The notes under the pieces are model-generated. The model worked only from the letters and a program-made list of their open reading frames with translations. It was not told the origin of the DNA and did no database searches. DNA of 64,000 nt. Origin: Antedon mediterranea (taxonomy: Eukaryota > Echinodermata > Crinoidea > Comatulida > Antedonidae). Position 1 is the first letter of the stretch, and each line of letters starts with the position of its first letter. Where the stretch lies: assembly GCF_964355755.1 (NCBI RefSeq), contig NC_092671.1, positions 22,162,001 through 22,226,000 of the forward strand, written 5' to 3'. The position numbers and the translations under genes are program-made. This document shows, piece after piece, positions 1 through 11,069 of this stretch.

Positions 1-505
1 AAAAAAAATATTCGTAGAGGTTCGAACCCGCTACTGCGAGAACTCAAACCTGAGCATTACCCGTTACGCCTCAAACCAGTGGATGACTGAAGAGCTGATA
101 ATACTCTATTTATATGAAATTAATAATAAATCAATGAAAAATAATGCAATGCAACTTTGTTTCTGATTTTAAAAAAGGTTCACTTGTTTAGGCCTGACAT
201 TTACAACCCTCAAAATATCTCACTTTCAAAAACAATATTTATTTTAAATAAAAAAAAAAAAAAACAAAATATCCGTAGAGGTTCGAACCCACTAGTGAGA
301 GCACTCAAACTTGAGCATTACCCGTTACGCCACAAACCAGTAGATGACTGAAGAGCTGATAATACTCTATTTATATGAAATTAATAATAAATCAATGAAA
401 AATAATGCCATGCAACTTTGTTTCTGATTTTAAAAAAGGTTCACTTGTTTAGGCCTGACATTTACAACCCTCAAAATATCTCACTTTCAAAAACAATATT
501 TATTT

Positions 506-529
506 AAAAAAAAAAAAAAAGAAACAAAA
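506..529 (-). terminator. Pol III-type T-run terminators (representative)
   Basis: Downstream of the B box on the minus strand there is a T4 run (526-529) and then a T15 run (506-520). T-runs of four or more end Pol III transcription, giving a predicted RNA of about 80 to 100 nt. The long run is present in essentially all monomers and varies widely in length, up to 24 at 50,257-50,280. Confidence 0.6.
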
Positions 530-539
530 TATCCGTAGA

Positions 540-550
540 GGTTCGAACCC
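540..550 (-). promoter_or_regulatory. Pol III B box (representative)
   Basis: The minus strand reads GGGTTCGAACC, an exact fit to the B-box core GWTCRANNC. It lies about 30 bases downstream of the A box, within the usual range. The core GGTTCGAACC is its own reverse complement, so the B-box word is present on both strands, but only the minus strand has an A box upstream of it. Confidence 0.75.
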
Positions 551-580
551 ACTAGTGAGAGCACTCAAACTTGAGCATTA

Positions 581-592
581 CCCGTTACGCCA
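581..592 (-). promoter_or_regulatory. Pol III A box (representative)
   Basis: The minus strand reads TGGCGTAACGGG, which fits the tRNA A-box consensus TRGYNNARNNGG at every constrained place. Variants in the array include cccgttacgcct, cccgctacgcc, cccattacgcc and accggttacgcc on the plus strand, and a form with one base lost (cccgttcgccgc, for example near 23,476 and 26,352). Confidence 0.7.
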
Positions 593-626
593 CAAACCAG
601 TAGATGACTGAAGAGCTGATAATACT

Positions 627-635
627 CTATTTATA
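627..635 (-). promoter_or_regulatory. TATA-like box upstream of tRNA-like unit (representative)
   Basis: The minus strand reads TATAAATAG. It starts 43 nt upstream of the A box, so initiation about 30 nt downstream would fall some 13 nt before the A box, the usual spacing for a tRNA-type gene. The word (ctatttatatg on the plus strand) is kept in most monomers. Variants such as ctatatatatg remain TATA-like, while ctattcatatg near 16,055 breaks it. Transcription itself is not shown by the sequence. Confidence 0.55.
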
Positions 636-1845
636 TGAAATAAATAATAAATCAATGAAAAATAATGCCATGCAACTTTGTTTCTGATTTTAAAAAAGGT
701 CCACTTGTTTAGGCCTGACATTTACAACCCTCAAAATATCTCACTTTCAAAAACAATATTTATTTTCAATAAAAAAAAAAAAAAAAAAAAATATTCGTAG
801 AGGTTCGAACCCACTACTGCGAGAACTCAAACATGAGCATTACCCGTTACGCCTCAAACCAGTAGATGACTGAAGAGCTGATAATACTCTATTTATATGA
901 AATTAATAATAAATCAATGAAAAATAATGCCATGCAACTTTGTTTCTGATTTTAAAAAAAGGTTCACTTGTTTAGGCCTGACATTTACAACCCTCAAAAT
1001 ATCTTACTTTCAAAAACAATATTTATTTAAAAAAAAAAAAAAGAAACAAAATATCCGTAGAGGTTCGAACCCACTAGTGAGAGCACTCAAACTTGAGCAT
1101 TACCCGTTACGCCACAAACCAGTAGATGACTGAAGAGTTGATAATACTCTATTTATATGAAATAAATAATAAATCAATGAAAAATAATGCCATGCAACTT
1201 TGTTTCTGATTTTAAAAAAGGTCCAATTGTTTAGGCCTGACATTTACAACCCTCAAAATATCTCACTTTCAAAAACAATATTTATTTTCAATAAAAAAAA
1301 AAAAAAAAAATATTCGGAGAGGTTCGAACCCACTACTGCGAGAACTCAAACCTGAGCATTACCCGTTACGCCTCAAACCAGTAGATGACTGAAGAGCTGA
1401 TAATACTCTATTTATATGAAATTAATAATAAATCAATGAAAAATAATGCAATGCAACTTTGTTTCTGATTTTAAAAAAAGTTCACTTGTTTAGGCCTGAC
1501 ATTTACAACCCTCAAAATATCTCACTTTCAAAAACAATATTTATTTTAAATAAAAAAAAAAAAAGAAACAAAATATCCGTAGAGGTTTGAACCCACTAGT
1601 GAGAGCACTCAAACTTGAGCATTACCCGTTACGCCACAAACCAGTAGATGACTGAAGAGCTGATAATACTCTATTTATATGAAATAAATAATAAATCAAT
1701 GAAAAATAATGCCATGCAACCTTGTTTCTGATTTTAAAAAAGGTCCACTTGTTTAGGCCTGATATTTACAACCCTCAAAATATCTCACTTTCAAAAACCA
1801 TATTTATTTTCAATTTAAAAAAAAAAGAAAAAAAATATCCCTAGA

Positions 1846-1855
1846 GGTTCGACCC
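1846..1855 (-). promoter_or_regulatory. Deleted B box of the GGTTCGACCC subfamily (representative)
   Basis: The plus strand reads ggttcgaccc where most monomers have ggttcgaaccc; one A is missing. On the minus strand this turns GTTCGAACC into GGTCGAACC, which no longer fits GWTCRANNC at its second base. The lesion is shared by a whole subfamily, recognisable by the following cactactcagagc. Copies occur for example near 3,150, 5,435, 11,480, 18,570, 20,300, 37,260 and 59,420. Confidence 0.75.
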
Positions 1856-3999
1856 ACTACTCAGAGCACTCAAACCTGAGCATTAGCCGTTACGCCACAA
1901 ACCAGTAGATGACTGAAGAGCTTATAATAGTCTATTTATATGAAATGAATGATCAATCAATGAAAAATAATGCCATGCAACTTTGTTTCTGATTTTAAAA
2001 AATATCCATTTGTTTAGGCCTGACATTCACAACCCTAAAAAATATCTCATTTTCAAAAACAATATTTATTTGCAATAAGAAAAAAAAAAGCAATATCCCT
2101 AGAGGTTCGAACCCACTACTGCGAGAACTCAAACCTGAGCATTACCCGTTACGCCTCAAACCAGTAGATGACTGAAGAGCTGATAATACTCTATTTATAT
2201 GAAATTAGAAATAAATCAATGAAAAATAATGCCATGCAACTTTGTTTCTGATTTTAAAAAAGGTTCACTTGTTTAGGCCTGACATTTACAACCCTCAAAA
2301 TATCTCACTTTCAAAAACAATATTTATTTCAAATAAATAAAAAAAAGAAACAAAATATCCGTAGAGGTTCGAACGCACTAGTGAGAGCACTCAAACTTGA
2401 GTATTACCCGTTACGCCACAAACCAGTAGATGACTGAAGAGCTGATAATACTCTATTTATATGAAATAAATAATAAATCAATGAAAAATAATGCCATGCA
2501 ACTTTGTTTCTGATTTTAAAAAAGGTCCACTTGTTTAGGCCTGACATTTACAACCCTCAAAATATCTCACTTTCAAAAACAATATTTATTTTCAATAAAA
2601 AAAAAAAAAAAAAAATATTCGTAGAGGTTCGAACCCACTACTGCGAGAACTCAAACCTGAGCATTATCCGTTACGCCTCAAACCAGTAGATGACTGAAGA
2701 GCTGATAATACTCTATTTATATGAAATTCATAATAAATCAATGAAAAATAATGCAATGCAACTTTGTTTCTGATTTTAAAAAAGGTTCACTTGTTTAGGC
2801 CTGACATTTACAACCCTCAAAATATCTCACTTTCAAAAACAATATTTATTTTAAATAAAAAAAAAAAAAGAAACAAAATATCCGTAGAGGTTCGAACCCA
2901 CTAGTGAGAGCACGTAAACTTGAGCATTACCCGTTACGCCACAAACCAGTAGATGACTAAAGAGCTGATAATACTCTATTTATATGAAATAAATAATAAA
3001 TCAATGAAAAATAATGCCATGCAACTTTGTTTCTGATTTTAAAAAAGGTCCACTTGTTTAGGCCTGATATTTACAACCCTCAAAATATCTCACTTTCAAA
3101 AACCATATTTATTTTCAATTTAAAAAAAAAAGAAAAAAAATATCCCTAGAGGTTCGACCCACTACTCAGAGCACTCCAACCTGAGCATTACCCGTTACGC
3201 CACAAACCAGTAGATGACTGAAGAGCTGATAATAGTCTATTTATATGAAATGAATGATCAATCAATGAAAAATAATGCCATGCAACTTTGTTTCTGATTT
3301 TAAAAAAGGTCCACTTGTTTAGGCCTGACATTTACAACCCTCAAAATATCTCACTTTCAAAAACCATATTTATTTTCAATTTAAAAAAAAAAGAAAAAAA
3401 ATATCCCTAGAGGTTCGACCCACTACTCAGAGCACTCAAAACTGAGCATTACCCGTTACGCCACAAACCAGTAGATGACTGAAGAGCTGATAATAGTCTA
3501 TTTATATGAAATGAATGATCAATCAATGAAAAATAATGCCATGCAACTTTGTTTCTGATTTAAAAAAAGGTTCACTTGTTTAGGCCTGACATTTACAACC
3601 CTAAAAATATCTCACTTTCAAAAACAATATTTATTTTCAATTTAAAAAAAAAAATCCCTAGAGGTTCGAACCCACTACTGAGACAACTCAAACCTGAGCA
3701 TTATCCGTTACGCCACCAACCAGTAGGTGTCTGAGGAGCTGATAATAGTCTATTTATATGAAATGAATGATCAATCAATGAAAAATAATGCCATGTAACT
3801 TTGTTTCTGATTTTAAAAAAGGTTCACTTGTTTTGGCCTGACATTTACAACCCTCAAAATATCTCACTTTCAAAAACAATATTTTTTCAATTAAAAAAAA
3901 AGAAGAAATAAAATATCAGTAGAGGTTCGAACCCACTAGTGAGAGCACTGAAACTTGAGCATTACCCGCTACGCCACAAACCAGTAGATCACTGAAGAG

Positions 4000-4110
4000 C
4001 TGATAATACTCTATTTATATGAAATAAATAATAAATCAATGAAAAATAATGCCATGCAACTTTGTTTCTGATTTAAAAAAAGGTTCATATGTTCTATTTA
4101 TATGAAATGA
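4000..4110 (+). repeat. Truncated monomer, deletion junction
   Basis: The monomer runs normally to aaaggttcatatgtt and then continues directly with ctatttatatgaaatg, skipping the rest of the spacer, the A-run and the whole tRNA-like unit. The short unit has TATA-like sequence but no A box, B box or T-run of its own. The same junction is at about 7,138-7,150 (3,056-bp copy) and 14,230-14,243 (older copy, reading ttcatttgttctattt). Confidence 0.85.
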
Positions 4111-5290
4111 ATGATCAGTCAATGAAAAATAATGCCATGCAACTTTGTTTCTGATTTTAAAAAAGATCCATTTGTTTAGGCCTGACATTCACAACCCTAA
4201 AAAATATCTCATTTTCCCAAAAAATATTTATTTTCAATAAGAAAAAAAAAAGCAATATCCCTAGAGGTTAGAATTCGCTACTGAGAGCACTCAAACCTGG
4301 GTATTACCCGTTACGCCACAAATCAGTAGATAAGTAAAGAGCTGATAATAGTCTATTTATATGAAATTAATGATCAATCAATGAAAAATAATGCCATGCA
4401 ACTTTGTTTCTGATTTTAAAAAAGGTTCATTTGTTTAGGCCTGACATTTACAACCCTCAAAATATCTCACTTTCAAAAAAAAAATTTATTTTCAATAAAA
4501 AAAAAAAGAAAAGAAATATCCCTAGAGGTTCGAACCCACTACTGCGAACACTCAAACTTGAGCATTACCCGTTACGCCTCAAACCAGTAGATGACTGAAG
4601 AGCTGATAATACTTTATTTATATGAAATGAATAATAAATCAATGAAAAATAATGCCATGCAACTTTGTTTCTGATTTTAAAAAAGGTTCACTTGTTTAGG
4701 CCGGACATTTACAACCCTCAAAATATCTCACCTTCAAAAACAATATTTATTTTCAAACAAAAAAAAAGAAAAAAAATATCCCTAGAAGTTCGAACCCACT
4801 ATTGAAATCAATCAAACCTGAGCATTACCCGTTACGCCGCAAACCAGTATATGACTGAAGAGCTGATAATAGTCTATTTATATGAAATGGATGATCAATC
4901 AATGAAAAATAATGCCATGCAACTTTGTTTCTGATTTTAAAAAAGGTTCACTTGTTTAGGCCTGACAGTTGCAACCCTCAAAATATCTCACTTTCAAAAA
5001 CAATATTTATTTTCAATTAACAAAAAAATTAAAAAAAATACCCGTATAGGTTCGAACCCACTACTGAGAGCACTCAAACCTGAGCATTACCCGTTACGCC
5101 ACAAACCAGTAGATGACTGAGGAGCTGATAATAGTCTATATATATGAAATGAATGATCAATCAATGAAAAATAATGCTATGCAACTTTGTTTCTGATTGA
5201 AAAAAATGTTCACTTGTTTAGGCCTGACATTTACAACCCTCAAAATATCTCACTTTCAAAAACAATATTTATTTTCAATTAAAAAAAAAA

Positions 5291-5340
5291 TATCCTTACA
5301 GGTTGGAACCCGCTACCCATTTTAAAAAAGGTCCACTTGT
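5291..5340 (+). repeat. Chimeric monomer junction
   Basis: After ggttggaacccgctac the sequence jumps through ccc into attttaaaaaaggtcc, skipping the A-box half of the tRNA-like unit and the TATA-like region. It leaves a B-box-like remnant without an A box. Identical junctions at about 8,367-8,380 and 9,786-9,799 mark copies of the 3,056-bp and 1,419-bp blocks. Confidence 0.85.
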
Positions 5341-8264
5341 TTAGCCCTGACATTTACAACCCTCAAAATATCTCACTTTCAAAATCCATATTTATTTTCA
5401 ATTTAAAAAAAAAAGAAAAAAAATATCCCTAGAGGTTCGACCCACTACTCAGAGCACTCAAACCTGAGCATTACCCGTTACGCCACAAACCAGTAGATGA
5501 CTGAAGAGCTGATAATAGTCTATTTATATGAAATGAATGATCAATCAATGAAAAATAATGCCATGCAACTTTGTTTCTGATTTTAAAAAAGGTCCACTTG
5601 TTTAGGCCTGACATTTACAACCCTCAAAATATCTCACTTTCAAAAACCATATTTATTTTCAATTTAAAAAAAAAAATCCCTAGAGGTTCGAACCCACTAC
5701 TGAGACAACTCAAACCTGAGCATTATCCGTTACGCCACCAACCAGTAGGTGACTGAGGAGCTGATAATAGTCTATTTATATGAAATGAATGATCAATCAA
5801 TGAAAAATAATGCCATGCAACTTTGTTTCTGATTTTAAAAAATATCCATTTGTTTAGGCCTGACATTCACAACCCTAAAAAATATCTCATTTTCAAAAAA
5901 AAATATTTATTTGCAATAAGAAAAAAAAAAGCAATATCACTAGAGGTTCGAACCCACTACTGCGAGAACTCAAACCTGAGCATTACCAATTACGCCTCAA
6001 ACCAGTAGATGACTGAAGAGCTGATAATACTCTATTTATATGAAATTAATAATAAATCAATGAAAAATAATGCCATGCAACTTTGTTTCTGATTTTAAAA
6101 AAGGTCCACTTGTTTAGGCCTGATATTTACAACCCTCAAAATATCTCACTTTCAAAAACCATATTTATTTTCAATTTAAAAAAAAAAGAAAAAAAATATC
6201 CCTAGAGGTTCGACCCACTACTCAGAGCACTCCAACCTGAGCATTACCCGTTACGCCACAAACCAGTAGATGACTGAAGAGCTGATAATAGTCTATTTAT
6301 ATGAAATGAATGATCAATCAATGAAAAATAATGCCATGCAACTTTGTTTCTGATTTTAAAAAAGGTCCACTTGTTTAGGCCTGACATTTACAACCCTCAA
6401 AATATCTCACTTTCAAAAACCATATTTATTTTCAATTTAAAAAAAAAAGAAAAAAAATATCCCTAGAGGTTCGACCCACTACTCAGAGCACTCAAAACTG
6501 AGCATTACCCGTTACGCCACAAACCAGTAGATGACTGAAGAGCTGATAATAGTCTATTTATATGAAATGAATGATCAATCAATGAAAAATAATGCCATGC
6601 AACTTTGTTTCTGATTTAAAAAAAGGTTCACTTGTTTAGGCCTGACATTTACAACCCTAAAAATATCTCACTTTCAAAAACAATATTTATTTTCAATTTA
6701 AAAAAAAAAATCCCTAGAGGTTCGAACCCACTACTGAGACAACTCAAACCTGAGCATTATCCGTTACGCCACCAACCAGTAGGTGTCTGAGGAGCTGATA
6801 ATAGTCTATTTATATGAAATGAATGATCAATCAATGAAAAATAATGCCATGTAACTTTGTTTCTGATTTTAAAAAAGGTTCACTTGTTTTGGCCTGACAT
6901 TTACAACCCTCAAAATATCTCACTTTCAAAAACAATATTTTTTCAATTAAAAAAAAAGAAGAAATAAAATATCAGTAGAGGTTCGAACCCACTAGTGAGA
7001 GCACTGAAACTTGAGCATTACCCGCTACGCCACAAACCAGTAGATCACTGAAGAGCTGATAATACTCTATTTATATGAAATAAATAATAAATCAATGAAA
7101 AATAATGCCATGCAACTTTGTTTCTGATTTAAAAAAAGGTTCATATGTTCTATTTATATGAAATGAATGATCAGTCAATGAAAAATAATGCCATGCAACT
7201 TTGTTTCTGATTTTAAAAAAGATCCATTTGTTTAGGCCTGACATTCACAACCCTAAAAAATATCTCATTTTCCCAAAAAATATTTATTTTCAATAAGAAA
7301 AAAAAAAGCAATATCCCTAGAGGTTAGAATTCGCTACTGAGAGCACTCAAACCTGGGTATTACCCGTTACGCCACAAATCAGTAGATAAGTAAAGAGCTG
7401 ATAATAGTCTATTTATATGAAATTAATGATCAATCAATGAAAAATAATGCCATGCAACTTTGTTTCTGATTTTAAAAAAGGTTCATTTGTTTAGGCCTGA
7501 CATTTACAACCCTCAAAATATCTCACTTTCAAAAAAAAAATTTATTTTCAATAAAAAAAAAAAGAAAAGAAATATCCCTAGAGGTTCGAACCCACTACTG
7601 CGAACACTCAAACTTGAGCATTACCCGTTACGCCTCAAACCAGTAGATGACTGAAGAGCTGATAATACTTTATTTATATGAAATGAATAATAAATCAATG
7701 AAAAATAATGCCATGCAACTTTGTTTCTGATTTTAAAAAAGGTTCACTTGTTTAGGCCGGACATTTACAACCCTCAAAATATCTCACCTTCAAAAACAAT
7801 ATTTATTTTCAAACAAAAAAAAAGAAAAAAAATATCCCTAGAAGTTCGAACCCACTATTGAAATCAATCAAACCTGAGCATTACCCGTTACGCCGCAAAC
7901 CAGTATATGACTGAAGAGCTGATAATAGTCTATTTATATGAAATGGATGATCAATCAATGAAAAATAATGCCATGCAACTTTGTTTCTGATTTTAAAAAA
8001 GGTTCACTTGTTTAGGCCTGACAGTTGCAACCCTCAAAATATCTCACTTTCAAAAACAATATTTATTTTCAATTAACAAAAAAATTAAAAAAAATACCCG
8101 TATAGGTTCGAACCCACTACTGAGAGCACTCAAACCTGAGCATTACCCGTTACGCCACAAACCAGTAGATGACTGAGGAGCTGATAATAGTCTATATATA
8201 TGAAATGAATGATCAATCAATGAAAAATAATGCTATGCAACTTTGTTTCTGATTGAAAAAAATG

Positions 8265-11069
8265 TTCACTTGTTTAGGCCTGACATTTACAACCCTCAAA
8301 ATATCTCACTTTCAAAAACAATATTTATTTTCAATTAAAAAAAAAATATCCTTACAGGTTGGAACCCGCTACCCATTTTAAAAAAGGTCCACTTGTTTAG
8401 GCCTGACATTTACAACCCTCAAAATATCTCACTTTCAAAATCCATATTTATTTTCAATTTAAAAAAAAAAGAAAAAAAATATCCCTAGAGGTTCGACCCA
8501 CTACTCAGAGCACTCAAACCTGAGCATTACCCGTTACGCCACAAACCAGTAGATGACTGAAGAGCTGATAATAGTCTATTTATATGAAATGAATGATCAA
8601 TCAATGAAAAATAATGCCATGCAACTTTGTTTCTGATTTTAAAAAAGGTCCACTTGTTTAGGCCTGACATTTACAACCCTCAAAATATCTCACTTTCAAA
8701 AACCATATTTATTTTCAATTTAAAAAAAAAAATCCCTAGAGGTTCGAACCCACTACTGAGACAACTCAAACCTGAGCATTATCCGTTACGCCACCAACCA
8801 GTAGGTGACTGAGGAGCTGATAATAGTCTATTTATATGAAATGAATGATCAATCAATGAAAAATAATGCCATGCAACTTTGTTTCTGATTTTAAAAAATA
8901 TCCATTTGTTTAGGCCTGACATTCACAACCCTAAAAAATATCTCATTTTCAAAAAAAAATATTTATTTGCAATAAGAAAAAAAAAAGCAATATCACTAGA
9001 GGTTCGAACCCACTACTGCGAGAACTCAAACCTGAGCATTACCAATTACGCCTCAAACCAGTAGATGACTGAAGAGCTGATAATACTCTATTTATATGAA
9101 ATTAATAATAAATCAATGAAAAATAATGCCATGCAACTTTGTTTCTGATTTTAAAAAAGGTTCACTTATTTAGGCCTGACATTTACAACCCTCAAAATAT
9201 CTCACTTTCAAAAACAATATTTATTTTAAATAAATAAAAAAAAGAAACAAAATATCCGTAGAGGTTCGAACGCACTAGTGAGAGCACTCAAACTTGAGCA
9301 TTACCCGTTACGCCACAAACCAGTAGATGACTGAAGAGCTGATAATACTCTATTTATATGAAATAAATAATAAATCAATGAAAATTAATGCCATGCAACT
9401 TTGTTTCTGATTTTAAAAAAGGTCCACTTGTTTAGGCCTGACATTTACAACCCTCAAAATATCTCACTTTCAAAAACAATATTTTTTTCAATAAAAAAAA
9501 AAAAGAAAAAAAATATTCGTAGAGGTTCGAACCCACTACTGCGAAAACTCAAACCTGAGCATTACCCGTTACGCCTCAAACCAGTAGATGACTGAAGACC
9601 TGATAATACTCTATTTATATGAAATTCATAATAAATCAATGAAAAATAATGCCATGCAACTTTGTTTCTGATTTTAAAAAAGGTTCACTTGTTTAGGCCT
9701 GACATTTACAACCCTCAAAATATCTCACTTTCAAAAACAATATTTATTTTCAATTAAAAAAAAAATATCCTTACAGGTTGGAACCCGCTACCCATTTTAA
9801 AAAAGGTCCACTTGTTTAGGCCTGACATTTACAACCCTCAAAATATCTCACTTTCAAAATCCATATTTATTTTCAATTTAAAAAAAAAAGAAAAAAAATA
9901 TCCCTAGAGGTTCGACCCACTACTCAGAGCACTCAAACCTGAGCATTACCCGTTACGCCACAAACCAGTAGATGACTGAAGAGCTGATAATAGTCTATTT
10001 ATATGAAATGAATGATCAATCAATGAAAAATAATGCCATGCAACTTTGTTTCTGATTTTAAAAAAGGTCCACTTGTTTAGGCCTGACATTTACAACCCTC
10101 AAAATATCTCACTTTCAAAAACCATATTTATTTTCAATTTAAAAAAAAAAATCCCTAGAGGTTCGAACCCACTACTGAGACAACTCAAACCTGAGCATTA
10201 TCCGTTACGCCACCAACCAGTAGGTGACTGAGGAGCTGATAATAGTCTATTTATATGAAATGAATGATCAATCAATGAAAAATAATGCCATGCAACTTTG
10301 TTTCTGATTTTAAAAAATATCCATTTGTTTAGGCCTGACATTCACAACCCTAAAAAATATCTCATTTTCAAAAAAAAATATTTATTTGCAATAAGAAAAA
10401 AAAAAGCAATATCACTAGAGGTTCGAACCCACTACTGCGAGAACTCAAACCTGAGCATTACCAATTACGCCTCAAACCAGTAGATGACTGAAGAGCTGAT
10501 AATACTCTATTTATATGAAATTAATAATAAATCAATGAAAAATAATGCCATGCAACTTTGTTTCTGATTTTAAAAAAGGTTCACTTATTTAGGCCTGACA
10601 TTTACAACCCTCAAAATATCTCACTTTCAAAAACAATATTTATTTTAAATAAATAAAAAAAAGAAACAAAATATCCGTAGAGGTTCGAACGCACTAGTGA
10701 GAGCACTCAAACTTGAGCATTACCCGTTACGCCACAAACCAGTAGATGACTGAAGAGCTGATAATACTCTATTTATATGAAATAAATAATAAATCAATGA
10801 AAATTAATGCCATGCAACTTTGTTTCTGATTTTAAAAAAGGTCCACTTGTTTAGGCCTGACATTTACAACCCTCAAAATATCTCACTTTCAAAAACAATA
10901 TTTTTTTCAATAAAAAAAAAAAAGAAAAAAAATATTCGTAGAGGTTCGAACCCACTACTGCGAAAACTCAAACCTGAGCATTACCCGTTACGCCTCAAAC
11001 CAGTAGATGACTGAAGACCTGATAATACTCTATTTATATGAAATTCATAATAAATCAATGAAAAATAAT
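8265..11069 (+). repeat. 1,419-bp tandem duplication (two copies)
   Basis: About 8,265-9,650 recurs at offset 1,419 as about 9,684-11,069. Both copies hold the chimeric junction (8,367 and 9,786), the ttgcaataag monomer and the aaaattaatgcc variant (near 9,382 and 10,801). The period is not a whole number of 260-bp monomers because a shortened monomer is included. Confidence 0.85.

Larger units (their letters stand above)
529..599 (-). ncRNA. tRNA-like unit of the monomer (representative copy)
   Basis: On the minus strand this 71-nt stretch fits tRNA numbering. Positions 8-9 are TG. The D stem GCGT/ATGC pairs with one G-T wobble around an 8-nt loop. Then come 22 nt in place of the anticodon arm and variable loop, a 5-nt T stem, the T loop TTCGAAC and seven 3' acceptor-side bases. 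The central 7-nt loop would read TTGAGTG, keeping the two T at 32-33, with GAG in the anticodon place. The flanking 5-nt arms (CAAGT/CTCTC) do not pair; instead CTCAAGTTTGAG can form its own hairpin. The acceptor stem and half of the T stem are also poorly paired. I read it as tRNA-derived and not a working tRNA. GAG would be a leucine anticodon, but the long variable arm of tRNA-Leu is absent. The same layout recurs through the array; only this copy is listed. Confidence 0.7.
341..600 (-). repeat. Representative satellite monomer (260 bp)
   Basis: This copy shows the full plan, read on the minus strand from high to low coordinates: TATA-like box just outside at 627-635, A box 581-592, inverted-repeat centre 564-575, B box 540-550, first T-run 526-529, long T-run 506-520, then a spacer down to about 341. 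The conserved AGGCCT in taggcctgac occurs in nearly every monomer. The spacer is about as well conserved between neighbours as the tRNA-like part, as expected when an array is homogenised as a whole. Monomer phase is arbitrary. Confidence 0.93.
3000..9105 (+). repeat. 3,056-bp tandem duplication (two copies)
   Basis: The stretch from about 3,000 to 6,050 recurs at an offset of exactly 3,056 bases from about 6,056 to 9,105, with the same order of monomer variants, including two shortened monomers (junctions near 4,092 and 5,316, repeated near 7,148 and 8,372). By eye the copies are almost identical; one difference is C at 5,345 against G at 8,401. Identity breaks just past 9,141, where ggttcacttattt replaces ggtccacttgttt. 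Confidence 0.9.

Noticed and set aside
157-351. Recurrent open frames of about 60-65 codons across the array (protein beginning MFLILKK or similar), as a repeated small protein gene
   Set aside because: They recur only because the satellite does. Most begin at TTG, not ATG; they cross the variable A-run, so the downstream frame changes from copy to copy; and there is no sign of frame conservation.
341-600. An array of functional tRNA-Leu(GAG) genes
   Set aside because: GAG sits in the anticodon place, but the anticodon stem and acceptor stem do not pair and the long variable arm of tRNA-Leu is missing.
341-600. 5S rRNA gene array
   Set aside because: The internal boxes are of the tRNA A/B type; no 5S C box or 5S-like sequence is visible.
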